From positions 1 to 64,000 of the forward strand of contig JAOTOM010004798.1 in NCBI GenBank assembly GCA_034440615.1: DNA of 64,000 bases, in the 5' to 3' direction. The DNA is from Ashinkailepas kermadecensis. Its lineage: Eukaryota; Arthropoda; Thecostraca; Neolepadidae. The notes under the pieces are model-generated. The model made no database searches, had not been told where the DNA came from, and was given only the letters and a program-made list of their open reading frames with translations. The position numbers were made by a program, and so were the translations under genes. Each line of letters starts with the position of its first letter. Position 1 is the stretch's first letter. Positions 10,025 through 21,932 of the stretch are shown here, one piece after another.

Positions 10025-10860
10025 ATGCCTGCTTAAAGGGGCCTGTGCGTGCACACTTATTTTGCATAAATCTCATCCCATCCATCACTAATTATAACTC
10101 AAAAACAAGATTTTCCTGTCTAAAAAAAAATGTCCACCATGCTTTTAAATACATTCAATGAGGAACTTCTTACAACATCAGCAAGCAACCTATTCCACTG
10201 ATCAACAACCCTTTGACTGAAAACCTGTTGTCGCTTAACTGTTCTACACCTCAACTTGTCTAACCTGAATTGATGGCCCCTATGTGATACTCTAAACCAA
10301 AGAGCATCATTCAAATTGACCTGATGTAGCCCTTTAACGATTTGTTCATTTCAATCATGTCCCCCCTTAATCTACTCTACTTGAGTGAGTACATATCTAA
10401 TGCCATAAGCCTTTCTCCATATTCTAAGTTACCTATTCCACTGATGAGTGTAGTGGCTTTGCGCTGCACTCTTTCTAAAATATCTTTATCTTTTTCTAGG
10501 TAGGGGCTCCATGCTTTTACAGAATATTCCAAGTGGGGTCGCACATATGCTAAGAACAGTTTTTCATGACTTCCTTGTTCTTATATCTCGCACTCCTATT
10601 AATGTGTCCCAGCATTCTGAGTGCCCTGTTCCTAGCTGAGATACATTGTTTTTTTTCTCCTTTCAGGTCTTTTGAGACCAATACACCTAAGTCTCTTTCC
10701 TCTTCAATAACATCCAGTTCCCTCCCTCCCATTGTATATCTGAAAGTCTCACCTCCAGAACCCAGATGCATAACCTTACACTTATCATAGTTGAAAGGCA
10801 TTTGTCACTGATCAGCCCACTGTTTTAGGTCCTCCAAGTCTAGTTGAATATTACTCTGAA
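10025..10860 (-). mobile_element. CR1-like LINE on the - strand, 5'-truncated and mutated
   Basis: Reading from 10860 leftward gives IQLDLEDLKQWADQ, a TGA stop, then MPFNYDKCKVMHLGSGGE, ERDLGVLVSKDLK, RALRMLGHINRS and NKEVMK. After a frameshift come AYVRPHLEY-like and ERVQ-like pieces. The tail at 10120-10314 reads RGHQFRLDKLRCRTVKRQQ and VVDQWNRLLADVV. These are the same blocks as in the + strand CR1, starting downstream of the FADD box. Damage includes the stop at about 10803, a frameshift near 10550 and more stops around 10330-10400. The left (3') end is uncertain, somewhere between 10025 and 10120. Confidence 0.8.
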
Positions 10861-10889
10861 TACTAAATACTGAATACTGAATATAGTTC

Positions 10890-11350
10890 AATGTTCACTC
10901 CTATGTCCGGATACCCCAGACCAGGATGCACATTGGTATTGACAGGAGGCCCGAAAGCTGACGAAAATTATCGAGTCCCAACATCGGGCGAAAGGTCCCT
11001 GGCCAGGAGACTCATTAGTCATGGCAGATGGTCCCTAGAGCTCACGAGAAGACCCCAGCACTCGACAAGAGACACCAGAATGCTGCTCGGAGGTCTCAAG
11101 CCTGGCAGCCCAGGCTTTGACAGGCGGCCTGTAGCTCATGAATGGGCCCGGCTGGTGGCTACGTGACAATGTCTGGAGACTCAAGTACCAGAGGCCCATT
11201 AGCATTGACAGGAGAACCCTAGAGCTCTCGAACACGACAATGTCTGGAGACTCAAGTACCAGGCTGATTAGTATTGAGGCTCATTAGTATTGACAGGAGA
11301 ACCCTAGAGCTCTCGAACACGCCCAAAAGCCCGGTGTGATATTTCGTCAT
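10890..11350. repeat. Degenerate minisatellite, long-unit part
   Basis: Irregular units of about 60-90 bp sharing TTGACAGGAG, CTGGAGACTCAAGTACCAG and CCTAGAGCTCTCGAACACG. The last of these occurs at about 11208-11226 and again near 11302-11320. Continues the sequence seen at 7621-7692. Confidence 0.6.
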
Positions 11351-11439
11351 GCTGTGTGGAGACCTCAACTCGGACAGAGCAGCATTGATGACAGGAGGCT
11401 CCTGGGGATCATGGAAAACCCAAATATTCGGAAGGAGAT

Positions 11440-11875
11440 ACCATCATGTTTTCTGGAATCTCCATAACAGGAGGATTGCTATTCGTGGCAAGAATCTTCA
11501 GACTAGGAGGAATGCTATCCGTGACATAAATATCCAGACCAGGGGGAATGCTATCCGTGACAGGAATCTCCAGACCAGGAAGAATGCTATCCGTGGCAGG
11601 AATATCCAGACCAGGGGGAATGTTATCCGTGACAGGACTCTCCAAACCAGGGGGAGTGCTATCCGTAACAGGGATCTCCAAACCAGGAGGAATGCTATCC
11701 GTGACAGAAATATCCAGACCAGGGGAATGCTATCCGTGACAGGAATCTCCAGACCATGGGCAATGCTGTCCGTGAAATGAATCCCTAGACCAGGAGGAAT
11801 GCTATCCGTGACAGAAATCTCCAGACCAGGGGCAATGCTATCCGTGACAAGAATCACAGAGCTCACCAAAAGTTT
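11440..11875. repeat. 36-bp minisatellite, about 11 copies
   Basis: The unit contains GAATGCTATCCGTGACAGGA followed by ATCTCCAGACCAGG, with a period of 36 bp (for example 11546 to 11582). Frames are open because 36 is a multiple of 3; the translations are repeats of about 12 residues with no known domain. Confidence 0.85.
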
Positions 11876-12634
11876 CCAAAGCCTAGCAGGACGTGCCTGT
11901 GCAGAATGTTGCTTGGCGACTACAAGTCAGGAGTTTCGACGTAAGGCCGCTGCAAAGCTCCTAGACACAAAAAAATACAGGGGACACCCCCAAGCTTGAA
12001 GGGGCCCCCACGAACTGGGGAGCTCCCTGCCATGGAGAAGCGATTTCCCCCTGAACAATATCCGTGACGCCACATCTGAATGCATGTACTGCCTCCGAAG
12101 TTTGCCGCGGAATTATGCAGCTTCCTTCGAACAAACCAAACAATTTATCTTTCCAAATGAGGATGTTCCCCATGCGCAAATGCAACCCGTGGGTGACACT
12201 CTTTTCGGTGCGCTCTTGTATTACGATATGCATATCTTGCCATCAAGGCTTTCAACACTGGCCTAGCTGTGGTGCTGCCTCATCATTTGCACAGCCATGT
12301 GGGGACTGACACGAACTAGCCGTATACGGGCGGGCGCGCGCACCCCACCGCCGGCCGTCGGTATCGCGGCGTCTGATCGCTAGACCGGACGGCGGCCAGC
12401 GGCCGGCGTCCGGTCACCAGCGGCGGCAGCCGTTGACGGCGCGCCGGCGTCCCCACAGACCGACGACGCTGGACCGACCACCGCTGCTGGCCACGCCCCC
12501 GGGCCGGACTCCGCCCACAGAGGCGGCTGCACGCTGGCGGCCGGCGGCACGGGCAGGCGGCCGCCGGTCGGCCGGGAAAAAGCCCGTACCAGTTTGCAGA
12601 AATGCACCGCCGCTTCAGCGAAGCCGGCGCGCCT
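11876..12634. other. Spacer, becoming very GC- and CpG-rich from 12300
   Basis: 11876-12300 shows no feature. From about 12320 the sequence is dominated by CGGCC, CGGCG and CACCGCC and is CpG-dense up to the array at 12635. It has the look of a CpG island, but no transcript start or exon can be shown. Confidence 0.5.
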
Positions 12635-13164
12635 GCACCTGGCGGCGGGGTCGGTGCGTCACCCGCCCGGTCCATTACCGAGGCGAGGAGCGGGCGGTGG
12701 ATGCAGGCCGGCCTGGCGGCGGGGTCGGTGCGTCACCCGCCCGGTCCATTACCGAGGCGAGGAGCGGGCGGTGGACGCAGGCCGGCCTGGCGGCGGGGTC
12801 GGTGCGTCACCCGCCCGGTCCATTACCGAGGCGAGGAGCGGGCGGTGGACGCAGGCCGGCCTGGCGGCGGGGTCGGTGCGTCACCCGCCCGGTCCATTAC
12901 CGAGGCGAGGAGCGGGCGGTGGACGCAGGCCGGCCTGGCGGCGGGGTCGGTGCGTCACCCGCCCGGTCCATTACCGAGGCGAGGAGCGGGCGGTGGACGC
13001 AGGCCGGCCTGGCGGCGGGGTCGGTGCGTCACCCGCCCGGTCCATTACCGAGGCGAGGAGCGGGCGGTGGACGCAGGCCGGCCTGGCGGCGGGGTCGGTG
13101 CGTCACCCGCCCGGTCCATTACCGAGGCGAGGAGCGGGCGGTGGATGCAGGCCGGCCTGGCACG
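12635..13164. repeat. 74-bp GC-rich minisatellite, about 7 copies
   Basis: Successive copies of GGGGTCGGTGCGTCACCCGC start at 12721, 12795 and so on, every 74 bp. Copies are nearly identical (GATGCAGG in the first and last, GACGCAGG between). All three + frames stay open, so the 210-302 codon frames here are repeat artefacts. Confidence 0.9.
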
Positions 13165-13279
13165 GCACGGCAGTGCAGGGTGCAGGCAGACGGGCGGGAT
13201 TACCCCCTCACTGTCGACGTGTGTGACGTGGGGAAACGGGGATGGCCGGCCAGTTGCGGGCCGACTAGCCAGCCGGATC

Positions 13280-13774
13280 AGCGGCCATCACACTGCCGGA
13301 TTAGACGACTATTACACCGTCGGGTTAGCGCGTCGGAATAGACGACTAACACAGTGCCGGGGTAGGTGACTAACACACCGCCGGGTTAGACGAATAACAC
13401 ACCGTCGGGTTAGACGACTAACACACCGCCTGGCTAGACGACTAACAGACCGCCTGGTTAAACGACTAGCACACCGCCTGGTTAGACGATTAACAGACCG
13501 CTTGGTTAGACGACTAGCACACCCTCCGGGATATATGACTAACACACCGTCGGGTTAGACGACTAACACACCACCGGGTTAGATGACTAACACACCACCT
13601 GGTTAGACGACTAACACACCGCCGGGGTAGACGACTAACACACCGCCGGGGTAGACGACTAACACACCGCTGGGGTAGACGACTAACACACCGCCGGGGT
13701 AGACGACTAACACACCACCGGGGTAGACGACTAACACACCGCCGGGTTAGACGACTAACACACCGGCGCGGGTC
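13280..13774. repeat. 24-bp minisatellite, about 20 copies
   Basis: The unit contains GACGACTAACACACCGCCGG followed by GGTA. The left third is more diverged than the right. On the - strand it translates to an 8-residue Arg/Cys/Ser repeat, which I do not regard as a protein. Confidence 0.9.
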
Positions 13775-13814
13775 TCGCTCGCACTCTGCCAATCTACAAT
13801 ATATTTGGAATCGA

Positions 13815-13910
13815 GATTCTGGACAAGTCTACATCACACAGACCAAACGGCACACAGATTCTGGACAAGTCTACATCACACAGACCAAACGGCACACAGA
13901 TTCTGGACTC
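13815..13910. repeat. 42-bp tandem duplication, about 2.3 copies
   Basis: GATTCTGGACAAGTCTACAT recurs at 13815 and 13857, and a partial third copy begins at 13899. Confidence 0.85.
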
Positions 13911-14077
13911 CAGAGTCTAAAGTCTAAAGTAGTAGAGTCTGCAGCGTACGCTACGGTCCGATATTAGACGTGTTTCGAGAGCGGGCTCCAACATATCTCG
14001 TCCTCATTAGTCGAGATATGTTGGATATGTAACTCTTCTCGTGCTCTTGAGGACTGCTCTGGGTTAACTGGACAGGT

Positions 14078-15278
14078 GCGACGAGTTGGTTGGTTGGTTG
14101 ACTGGTTGACCAGTCCGTTGGTTGGTTGATTGATTGACCAGTCGGTTGGTTGGTGGACTGGTTGACCAGTCGGTTGGTTGGTTGATTGGTTGACCAGTCG
14201 GTTGGCTGGTTGATTGATTGACCAGTCGGTTGGTTGGTTGATTGGTTGACCAGGCGGTTGGTTGGTTGATTGATTGACCAGTCGGTTGGTTGGTTGATTG
14301 GTTGACCAGTCGGTTGGTTGGTTGATTGATTGACCAGTCGGTTGGTTGGTTGATTGGTTGACCAGGCGGTTGGTTGGTTGATTGATTGACCAGTCGGTTG
14401 GTTGGTTGATTGGTTGACCAGTCGGTTGGTTGGTTGATTGATTGACCAGTCGGTTGGTTGGTTGATTGGTTGACCAGTCGGTTGGCTGGTTGATTGATTG
14501 ACCAGTCGGTTGGTTGGTTGATTGGTTGACCAGGCGGTTGGTTGGTTGATTGATTGACCAGTCGGTTGGTTGGTTGATTGGTTGACCAGTCGGTTGGTTG
14601 GTTGATTGGTTGACCAGTCGGTTGGTTGGTTGATTGATTGACCAGTCGGTTGGTTGGTTGATTGGTTGACCAGGCGGTTGGTTGGTTGATTGATTGACCA
14701 GTCGGTTGGTTGGTTGATTGGTTGACCAGTCGGTTGGTTGGTGGACTGGTTGACCAGTCGGTTGGTTTGTTGATTGGTTGACCAGTCGGTTGGTTGGTTG
14801 ATTGGTTGACCAGGCGGTTGGTTGGTTGATTGATTGACCAGTCGGTTGGTTGGTTGATTGGTTGACCAGTCGGTTGGTTGGTGGACTGGTTGACCAGTCG
14901 GTTGGTTTGTTGATTGGTTGACCAGTCGGTTGGTTGGTTGATTGATTGACCAGTCGGTTGGTTGGTTGATTGGTTGACCAGGCGGTTGGTTGGTTGATTG
15001 ATTGACCAGTCGGTTGGTTGGTTGATTGGTTGACCAGTCGGTTGGTTGGTGGACTGGTTGACCAGTCGGTTGGTTTGTTGATTGGTTGACCAGTCGGTTG
15101 GTTGGTTGATTGATTGACCAGTCGGTTGGTTGGTTGATTGGTTGACCAGGCGGTTGGTTGGTTGATTGATTGACCAGTCGGTTGGTTGGTTGATTGGTTG
15201 ACCAGTCGGTTGGTTGGTTGACTGGTTGACCAGTCGGTTGGTTGGTTGATTGGTTGACCAGTCGGTTGGTTGGTTCGA
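14078..15278. repeat. 28-bp minisatellite with dimeric higher order, about 43 copies
   Basis: The unit is GTCGGTTGGTTGGTTGATTG followed by GTTGACCA. Units ending GATTGATTGACCA and GATTGGTTGACCA alternate over long stretches, giving a 56-bp dimer. GACCAGGCGG and GTGGACTGG variants recur at larger intervals. A 505-codon frame on the - strand (Asn/Gln/Pro/Thr-rich) spans it only because the unit lacks stops on that strand. Confidence 0.9.
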
Positions 15279-16204
15279 GCCGTCCGATTCGGTTCAACAT
15301 CCAGTTATTGGCCTGCGTCTGAGATGCGGAGACAGTGCGAGCCAAGCAGTGCGTCTCCCAGGAATGTCGCAGTTCTGGTCTGAGAATCCGGACAGAATGG
15401 GCGCGGTATGAACCTACCCGGATCCCAGTGACGTCAGATGAACATGGGATCCTGCCGACCGTCGTCAAGCATCAAAACAGCTCAATCATCAATGTGCATA
15501 CTCAAATCCACATATTTGTATAGGTGTGGGAAAGCATAGAGACGATAGAGGCGGCTCCTGTTCCAACACTTCCCCTGCACCCGAGAAAGCATCACTTGGC
15601 CTTTTGGCGCGAAATATAAGGACACAACCTGAAATATAATATGCGTGCACTAATCAGCAGATGGACGTTTGCCCTGTCTTATTTATGCTTATCCAGTAAA
15701 TCAGCAGGCGGCTTCGGGTGTTCATATTTGATAAGACGTTCACGGCAGGGTGGACGGACTATATTTGCGTGCATTTCGCACATAGCGGGCGATGATAAGC
15801 ACATTGTACATGCTGACGATTGTCCCAAACCTAGCTGACGTGTCTGAAGACCGCAAATTTCAGCAATTACCCGGTCCGATGTCTGATAGCTTCTTAAAGA
15901 AATCGTTGCAAACTTATGAATGCTTAAAACACAAACTGGAATTGTTACATTTGAGAAATTTCAGCCTGCTCTATGACAGACGTAGGAAAGCATGGTCAAT
16001 TGATGTCAGACTTGTTCAAACTGGTAGATTGTCCGGGAACGGTGGCCATGTCCATCCAGCTATTGTTCTGCCCGACATGATCTTGTAAAGCCCAATAGAT
16101 GCTCGGATCCCGTCATCGATGTCCATCCAGCCAAGGTGCATGCAAGACCTCAGACAGGTGCAACGTGCCGGACCTCTTCTTGCCGGGTTTTGGTTGCGTG
16201 AGTA
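15279..16204. other. Unique spacer
   Basis: No recognisable gene. Short open frames at 15641-15838 and 15792-16088 have no motif I know and no coding signature. Confidence 0.5.
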
Positions 16205-16450
16205 GAAAATACAATACAATATAATACAATCCAATCCAATCCAATCCAATCCAATCCAATCCAATCCAATCCAATACAATACAATACAATACAATACAAT
16301 ACAATACAATACAATACAATGCAATACAATACAATACAATACAATACAATACAATACAATACAATACAATGCAATGCAATGCAATACAATACAATACAAT
16401 ACAATACAATACAATACAATACATACAATACAATACAATACAATACAACA
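16205..16450. repeat. Pentanucleotide microsatellite (CAATA)n/(CAATC)n
   Basis: About 49 pentamers. A block of about eight CAATC units sits inside CAATA units, with scattered CAATG variants, showing local spread of variant units. Confidence 0.95.
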
Positions 16451-18125
16451 GGTAGCAGATGCATTAGCTTGCTTCGCTGAAGTTCCCTTCCTTATGAAGA
16501 GCACAACCATGTGCTGAAGGCTCAACATGACGGCTTCAAGTCAGGATTCATAACAGCCCAAACACGTTCCTTGGTTATACATGCAGCACATGCATTCCAA
16601 TAAGTTTACAATGGTCACTATTTACCAACACAGGCAGTCAACGTAACAGTAAGGCTCTTCTGACCTTTTTGGTATCACCTTTCAAAACATGTGAGGTCAA
16701 TAAAGCTGTCCGAGTGAAGGAGCAGGTATTTTATTGCATGTATGAAGCTAGCATATGAGTCACAAAATATATAGGAATCAATGGTATCAACTGGGAGCTT
16801 GGACTGGATAACTTGTATTTTTAATACCAAGGGTTACACATTTTCTTCCAGCCCCAGTTCAGTAAAATGCTTCCCGCTTTGTTCGACCAAGCATGTAGTT
16901 ATGTCAAACATGTCGACGCATACAATGGAAGAGAGGCCATTTTGTACTTCGCTACTGACTCAGTAGGTCAGGTAGGTGAAGTCCAAAGTAGGTAAAGTCG
17001 ACGGGAAAGACAGCATATCCTGCAATGTTGCAGATATATGGGTCTACTTGTTGCATGCATGCATCAATATTTATGCAATGCGCGTAACTACACATACTAT
17101 TTTACTTCTCCGTAAGTACAAATGGTTTTCATTTATGCACGGGAAAAACATACAACTGAGCCATACAAGACATACCTGCATCTACGGTGAGGCGCATGCT
17201 ATATTCCGTCCAATCAGTGAAGTTATCCTGCCCAAGGGCGGGATATCGTTTTATTCCACACTACTTTCCCAGCCGCTGTGATATAATTTCAATGCATGAA
17301 AGAAATTCAAGAAGGCGGGAAATGTTTTCATAATAAATCAACATTTCCACATTTAAACAAAATCCCATGTGTATTAAAATGAATGTATTCTTGCGTGAAA
17401 TCGTTTTATATCGAATTTATTTTAAAATAAACCTATGATATGACTTGCATTGAGTAATGGTACTTCCATTGAAGGAGAGAGTAACAACTTGATGTGGTGT
17501 TGTTTTATTAGTTAAGTTCATTCCAACAATTGGTGACATTAAAAAATGAATAATTGTATGTGTCAGAGGAACCCAATAAAGAACTGGCCATTCTTCCAAT
17601 AGTCACGTGCCATGTTCACTGGGTCATCATCAGCATTATGTTACCGTGGCTTTCGGTTACAAGTGAACTTTGTCTGGGTCGTATCTGACTGTTCGCGGAA
17701 GGTTCTTCTCTGAAGCAGCGCACTACATACATATACTAACATTAGATAAAAACATCTCCAGCACCCTCAGAATGCCGTTGGTGACATTCGGTGATGTGGT
17801 GTTGTGTTTATTGCTTTATGTTATTTTGAACTATGTATCGACCGGCTGATAAATGTGTCGAAGCATAATATTACCATATCATGATTGAGATAACCAAGGT
17901 GACGTGGGTTAAGGCAGATAATATGGCAACATTATTCTTGCTTAGGTGTGTATTTCCACAAAAATATGAATTTCATGACACTGAGGTGAGGGCTGTATGC
18001 ACCATCACCAAAGGGCCGGGCCGCCAGGCAATCTAAGTTCAGTGAATTCCCTCCAAAATCGAAGAAGAAAAAGATATCGTAGATTGTTCCACTGCTCCGT
18101 GACGCCAGTCACACAATCCATGGCG
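16451..18125. other. Unique AT-richer spacer
   Basis: About 1.7 kb without repeats or convincing coding sequence on either strand. Confidence 0.5.
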
Positions 18126-19790
18126 GTAACATGGCAGAACTGACAGACAGCTCCAGGCAACAGCTGGCCATACGTGGCGGCAAGGTAGCAGAACTGACAG
18201 ACAGCTCCAGGCAACAGCTGACCATACGTGGCGGTAAGGTTGCAGAACTGACAGACAGCTCCAGGCAACAGCTGGCCATACGTGGCGGTAAGGTTGCAGA
18301 ACTGACAGACAGCTCCAGGCAACAGCTGGCCACACGTGGCGGTAAGGTAGCAGAACTGACAGACAGCTCCAGGCAACAGCTGGCCACACGTGGCGGTAAG
18401 GTAGCAGAACTGATAGACAGCTCCAGGCAACAGCTGGCCACACGTGGCGGTAAGGTAGCAGAACTGATAGACAGCTCCAGGCAACAGCTGGCCATACGTG
18501 GCGGTAAGGTTGCAGAACTGACAGACAGCTCCAGGCAACAGCTGGCCACACGTGGCGGTAAGGTAGCAGAACTGATAGACAGCTCCAGGCAACAGCTGGC
18601 CATACGTGGCGGTAAGGTAGCAGAACTGACAGACAGCTCCAGGCAACAGCTGACCATACGTGGCGGTAAGGTTGCAGAACTGATAGACAGCTCCAGGCAA
18701 CAGCTGGCCATACGTGGCGGTAAGGTTGCAGAACTGATAGACAGCTCCAGGCAACAGCTGGCCATACGTGGCGGTAAGGTTGCAGAACTGATAGACAGCT
18801 CCAGGCAACAGCTGGCCATACGTGGCGGTAAGGTTGCAGAACTGACAGACAGCTCCAGGCAACAGCTGACCATACGTGGCGGTAAGGTAGCAGAACTGAC
18901 AGACAGCTCCAGGCAACAGCTGGCCATACGTGGCGGTAAGGTTGCAAAACTGATAGACAGCTCCAGGCAACAGCTGGCCATACGTGGCGGTAAGGTTGCA
19001 GAACTGATAGACAGCTCCAGGCAACAGCTGACCATACGTGGCGGTAAGGTAGCAGAACTGACAGACAGCTCCAGGCAACAGCTGACCATACGTGGCGGTA
19101 AGGTAGCAGAACTGACAGACAGCTCCAGGCAACAGCTGGCCATACGTGGCGGTAAGGTTGCAAAACTGATAGACAGCTCCAGGCAACAGCTGGCCATACG
19201 TGGCGGTAAGGTTGCAGAACTGATAGACAGCTCCAGGCAACAGCTGACCATACGTGGCGGTAAGGTAGCAGAACTGACAGACAGCTCCAGGCAACAGCTG
19301 ACCATACGTGGCGGTAAGGTAGCAGAACTGACAGACAGCTCCAGGCAACAGCTGGCCATACGTGGCGGTAAGGTAGCAGAACTGATAGACAGCTCCAGGC
19401 AACAGCTGGCCACACGTGGCGGTAAGGTTGCAAAACTGATAGACAACTCCAGGCAACAGCTGGCCATACGTGGCGGTAAGGTTGCAGAACTGACAGACAG
19501 CTCCAGGCAACAGCTGGCCATACGTGGCGGCAAGGTAGCAGAACTGACAGACAGCTCCAGGCAACAGCTGGCCATACGTGGCGGTAAGGTAGCAGAACTG
19601 ATAGACAGCTCCAGGCAACAGCTGGCCATACGTGGCGGTAAGGTAGCAGAACTGATAGACAGCTCCAGGCAACAGCTGGCCATACGTGGCGGCAAGGTAG
19701 CAGAACTGATAGACAGCTCCAGGCAACAGCTGGCCATACGTGGCGGTAAGGTTGCAGAACTGATAGACAACTCCAGGCAACAGCCGGCCG
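18126..19790. repeat. 54-bp minisatellite, about 30 copies, with TACGTGG in each unit
   Basis: The unit contains GCAGAACTGATAGACAGCTC, then CAGGCAACAGCTGGCCATAC and GTGGCGGTAAG. Copies differ at a few fixed positions: GTAG/GTTG, GATAG/GACAG, GGCC/GACC, ATACG/ACACG and GAA/AAA. Since 54 is a multiple of 3, one + frame (559 codons) and all three - frames (464-609 codons) are open. The variants change amino acids as freely as they leave them unchanged in the + frame, which argues against coding. Confidence 0.95.
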
Positions 19791-20009
19791 ACCCGCCCTT
19801 TGTCCAGTGACAGGCCGAGGAGCCGCAGAGTCACATCTTCCTAGACGTGATCTTCATTCTCAGGTCCTCCGTAATCGACTCAGGACAACCAACAAAGGAG
19901 TCGACTGCCTAATGGGTCGTGGCTTCACTTATCGCGCGCGCCGGAAGGGAGGAGGTGGGGCTAAATAAGCCCCCTCCCGACGGTCTCGGCATCAGTATCC
20001 ATTAAGGAT
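19791..20009. other. Short unique spacer
   Basis: Flank between two arrays; nothing recognised. Confidence 0.4.
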
Positions 20010-20950
20010 CTATTGCGACAGCCTGGGATGTCGAGGACCGCCTGTAAGACACATTTGGGGGCGTCTGAGATGTTCGGGCCGCCAGTAGAGCGCATGTATG
20101 GGCGATTGGGATGTCTCGGGGGACCAGTATGACATGCCTTGGAGCGCCCGGTAGTATCAGAGCGTGCCAGGTACCAGTGGTGCCCCGCGGTATCAGCATC
20201 ACCCCGCGGTATCAGCATCACCCCCACGGTACCAGATCGCGTCAGACACCAGCACAGCTTCAATAGCTGGCACACGGCACGAAATAGCTGGCTGGACCGG
20301 CATTAGGAGGCGACAGTGAGACACGTCTTTGGGCGCCCTGACTGTCAAGGGAGCAAATAGGGCACATCTAAGGGCACCCAGGCTGTCGAAGGCATGTACA
20401 GGAGATACTTTGGGATACCCGGGCTGTCAGGGGCGCCAATAAGACATATATAGGGATACCCGGGCCGTCAGGGGCGCCAATAGGACATATTTAGAGATAC
20501 CCGGGCTGTCAGGGGCGCCAATAGGACATATTTAGAGATACCCGGGCTGTCAGGGGCGCCAATAGGACATATATAGGGATACCCGGGCTGTCGGGGGCGC
20601 CAATAAGACATATATAGGGATACCCGGACTGTCAGGGGCGCCAATAGGACATATATAGGGATACCCGGGCTGTCAGGGGCGCCAATAATACATATATAGG
20701 GATACCTGAGCTGTCGGGGGCGCCAATAAGATATATTTAGAGATACCCGGGCTGTCATGGGCGCCAATAGAACATATATAGGGATAGCCGGGCTGTCAGG
20801 GGCACCAATAGTACATATTTAAGGGCACCCAGGCTGATTAGGGCTCTAATAGGACATATTTAGGGGCATCCAGGCTGTCAGGGACGCCAATAGGGCATGC
20901 TTAGCGTCAGCCGGGATGTCAGTGGCTCCGGTAGGTCACGCTTAGAGACC
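20010..20950. repeat. 41-bp minisatellite with degenerate edges
   Basis: Clear 41-bp units lie at about 20440-20830 (GATACCCGGGCTGTCAGGGG, then CGCCAATAGGACATAT; CGGGC at 20461, 20502 and 20543). Both flanks hold diverged units with recognisable GGGCGCC, GGCTGTC and GACAT pieces. The best-preserved units are central. Confidence 0.85.
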
Positions 20951-21044
20951 CCCGGAGCTGTGAGGGGGGTGGGGGGAGAGGGTCAGTGGACAATGTGGGA
21001 CGATGTGGGACTATAGCCCTGATAAATGACAGTAGGCGTCATGT

Positions 21045-21292
21045 GACTGGCGTTAGTACGGTACCGCTGCTGCACGGCAGTTTTGTCACCGTTAGTACGG
21101 TACCGCTGCTGCACTGCAGATTTGTCACCGTTAGTACGGTATCGCTGCTGCACTGCAGATTTGTCACCGTTAGTACGGTATCGCTGCTGTACTGCAGTTT
21201 TGTCACCGTTAGTACGGTATCGCTGCTGTACTGCAGTTATGTCACCGGTAGTACGGTATCGCTGCTGCACTGCAGTTTTGTTACCAGTATCT
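21045..21292. repeat. 39-bp minisatellite, about 6 copies
   Basis: The unit contains GTTAGTACGGTATCGCTGCT, then GCACTGCAG and TTTTGTCACC. Open on both strands because 39 is a multiple of 3. Confidence 0.9.
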
Positions 21293-21655
21293 CTGGAAAT
21301 GAGATGAGTCGACATCAGTGGTGCCCCGAATATTGCCTTAAGAAGGTGGTGGACCAGCCCTCCATCCAGGCGTCCCCCACGAGTCTACGTCTATGTCAGG
21401 GCAGCTCCTTCGTTGGCCAGCAATAACAGATTGAAGCATCAATGTTGGATTAATTGATGAGGTCAGTTGGTGGGGATGATATATTTTGAATTTATCAATT
21501 TATCATGCTTCTCAATTTTGCTACATGAAAAGACATGACAGAATTTAAACAAGGTTCAACTTCATCGGGCTGGTAAGTCCGCATCAAAGCACGGATGTGC
21601 GACTTCGAACATAGCACCTGATATTGTTGTTTGTACGTGGAAGAAATAGGATTTA
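21293..21655. other. Unique spacer
   Basis: Nothing recognised. Confidence 0.4.
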
Positions 21656-21932
21656 AAGGCAGCACAGGTGGTGAAACTATGGCACACTGTACAGCACAGA
21701 TGGTGAAACTGTGGTGCACTGCATAGCACAGATGGTGCAACTGTGGTGCACTGTACAGCACAGATTGTGAAACTATGGCACACTGTACAGCACAGATGGT
21801 GCAGCTGTGGCGCACTGTACACCACAGGTGGTGCAACTGTGGTGCAGTGTACAGCACAGGTGGTGCAACTATGGCGCACTGTACAGCACAGGTGGTGCAA
21901 CTGTGGTGCACTGTACAGCACAGGTGGCAAAG
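21656..21932. repeat. 32-bp minisatellite, about 8.5 copies
   Basis: The unit contains GGTGCAACTGTGGTGCACTG then TACAGCACAG. Copies vary in GTGGTGC/ATGGCGC and in CAGGTGG/CAGATGG. Confidence 0.9.

Noticed and set aside
15260..15300. tRNA-like GGTTCGAG box
   Set aside because: No matching A box or cloverleaf stems could be drawn around it.
13951..15468. 505-codon Asn/Gln/Pro/Thr-rich frame on the - strand
   Set aside because: Produced by the 28-bp array, whose - strand lacks stops; unit length is not a multiple of 3 and there is no domain.
18005..19834. 609-, 559-, 553- and 464-codon frames over one region
   Set aside because: Four overlapping frames on two strands cannot all be genes; the 54-bp repeat explains them.
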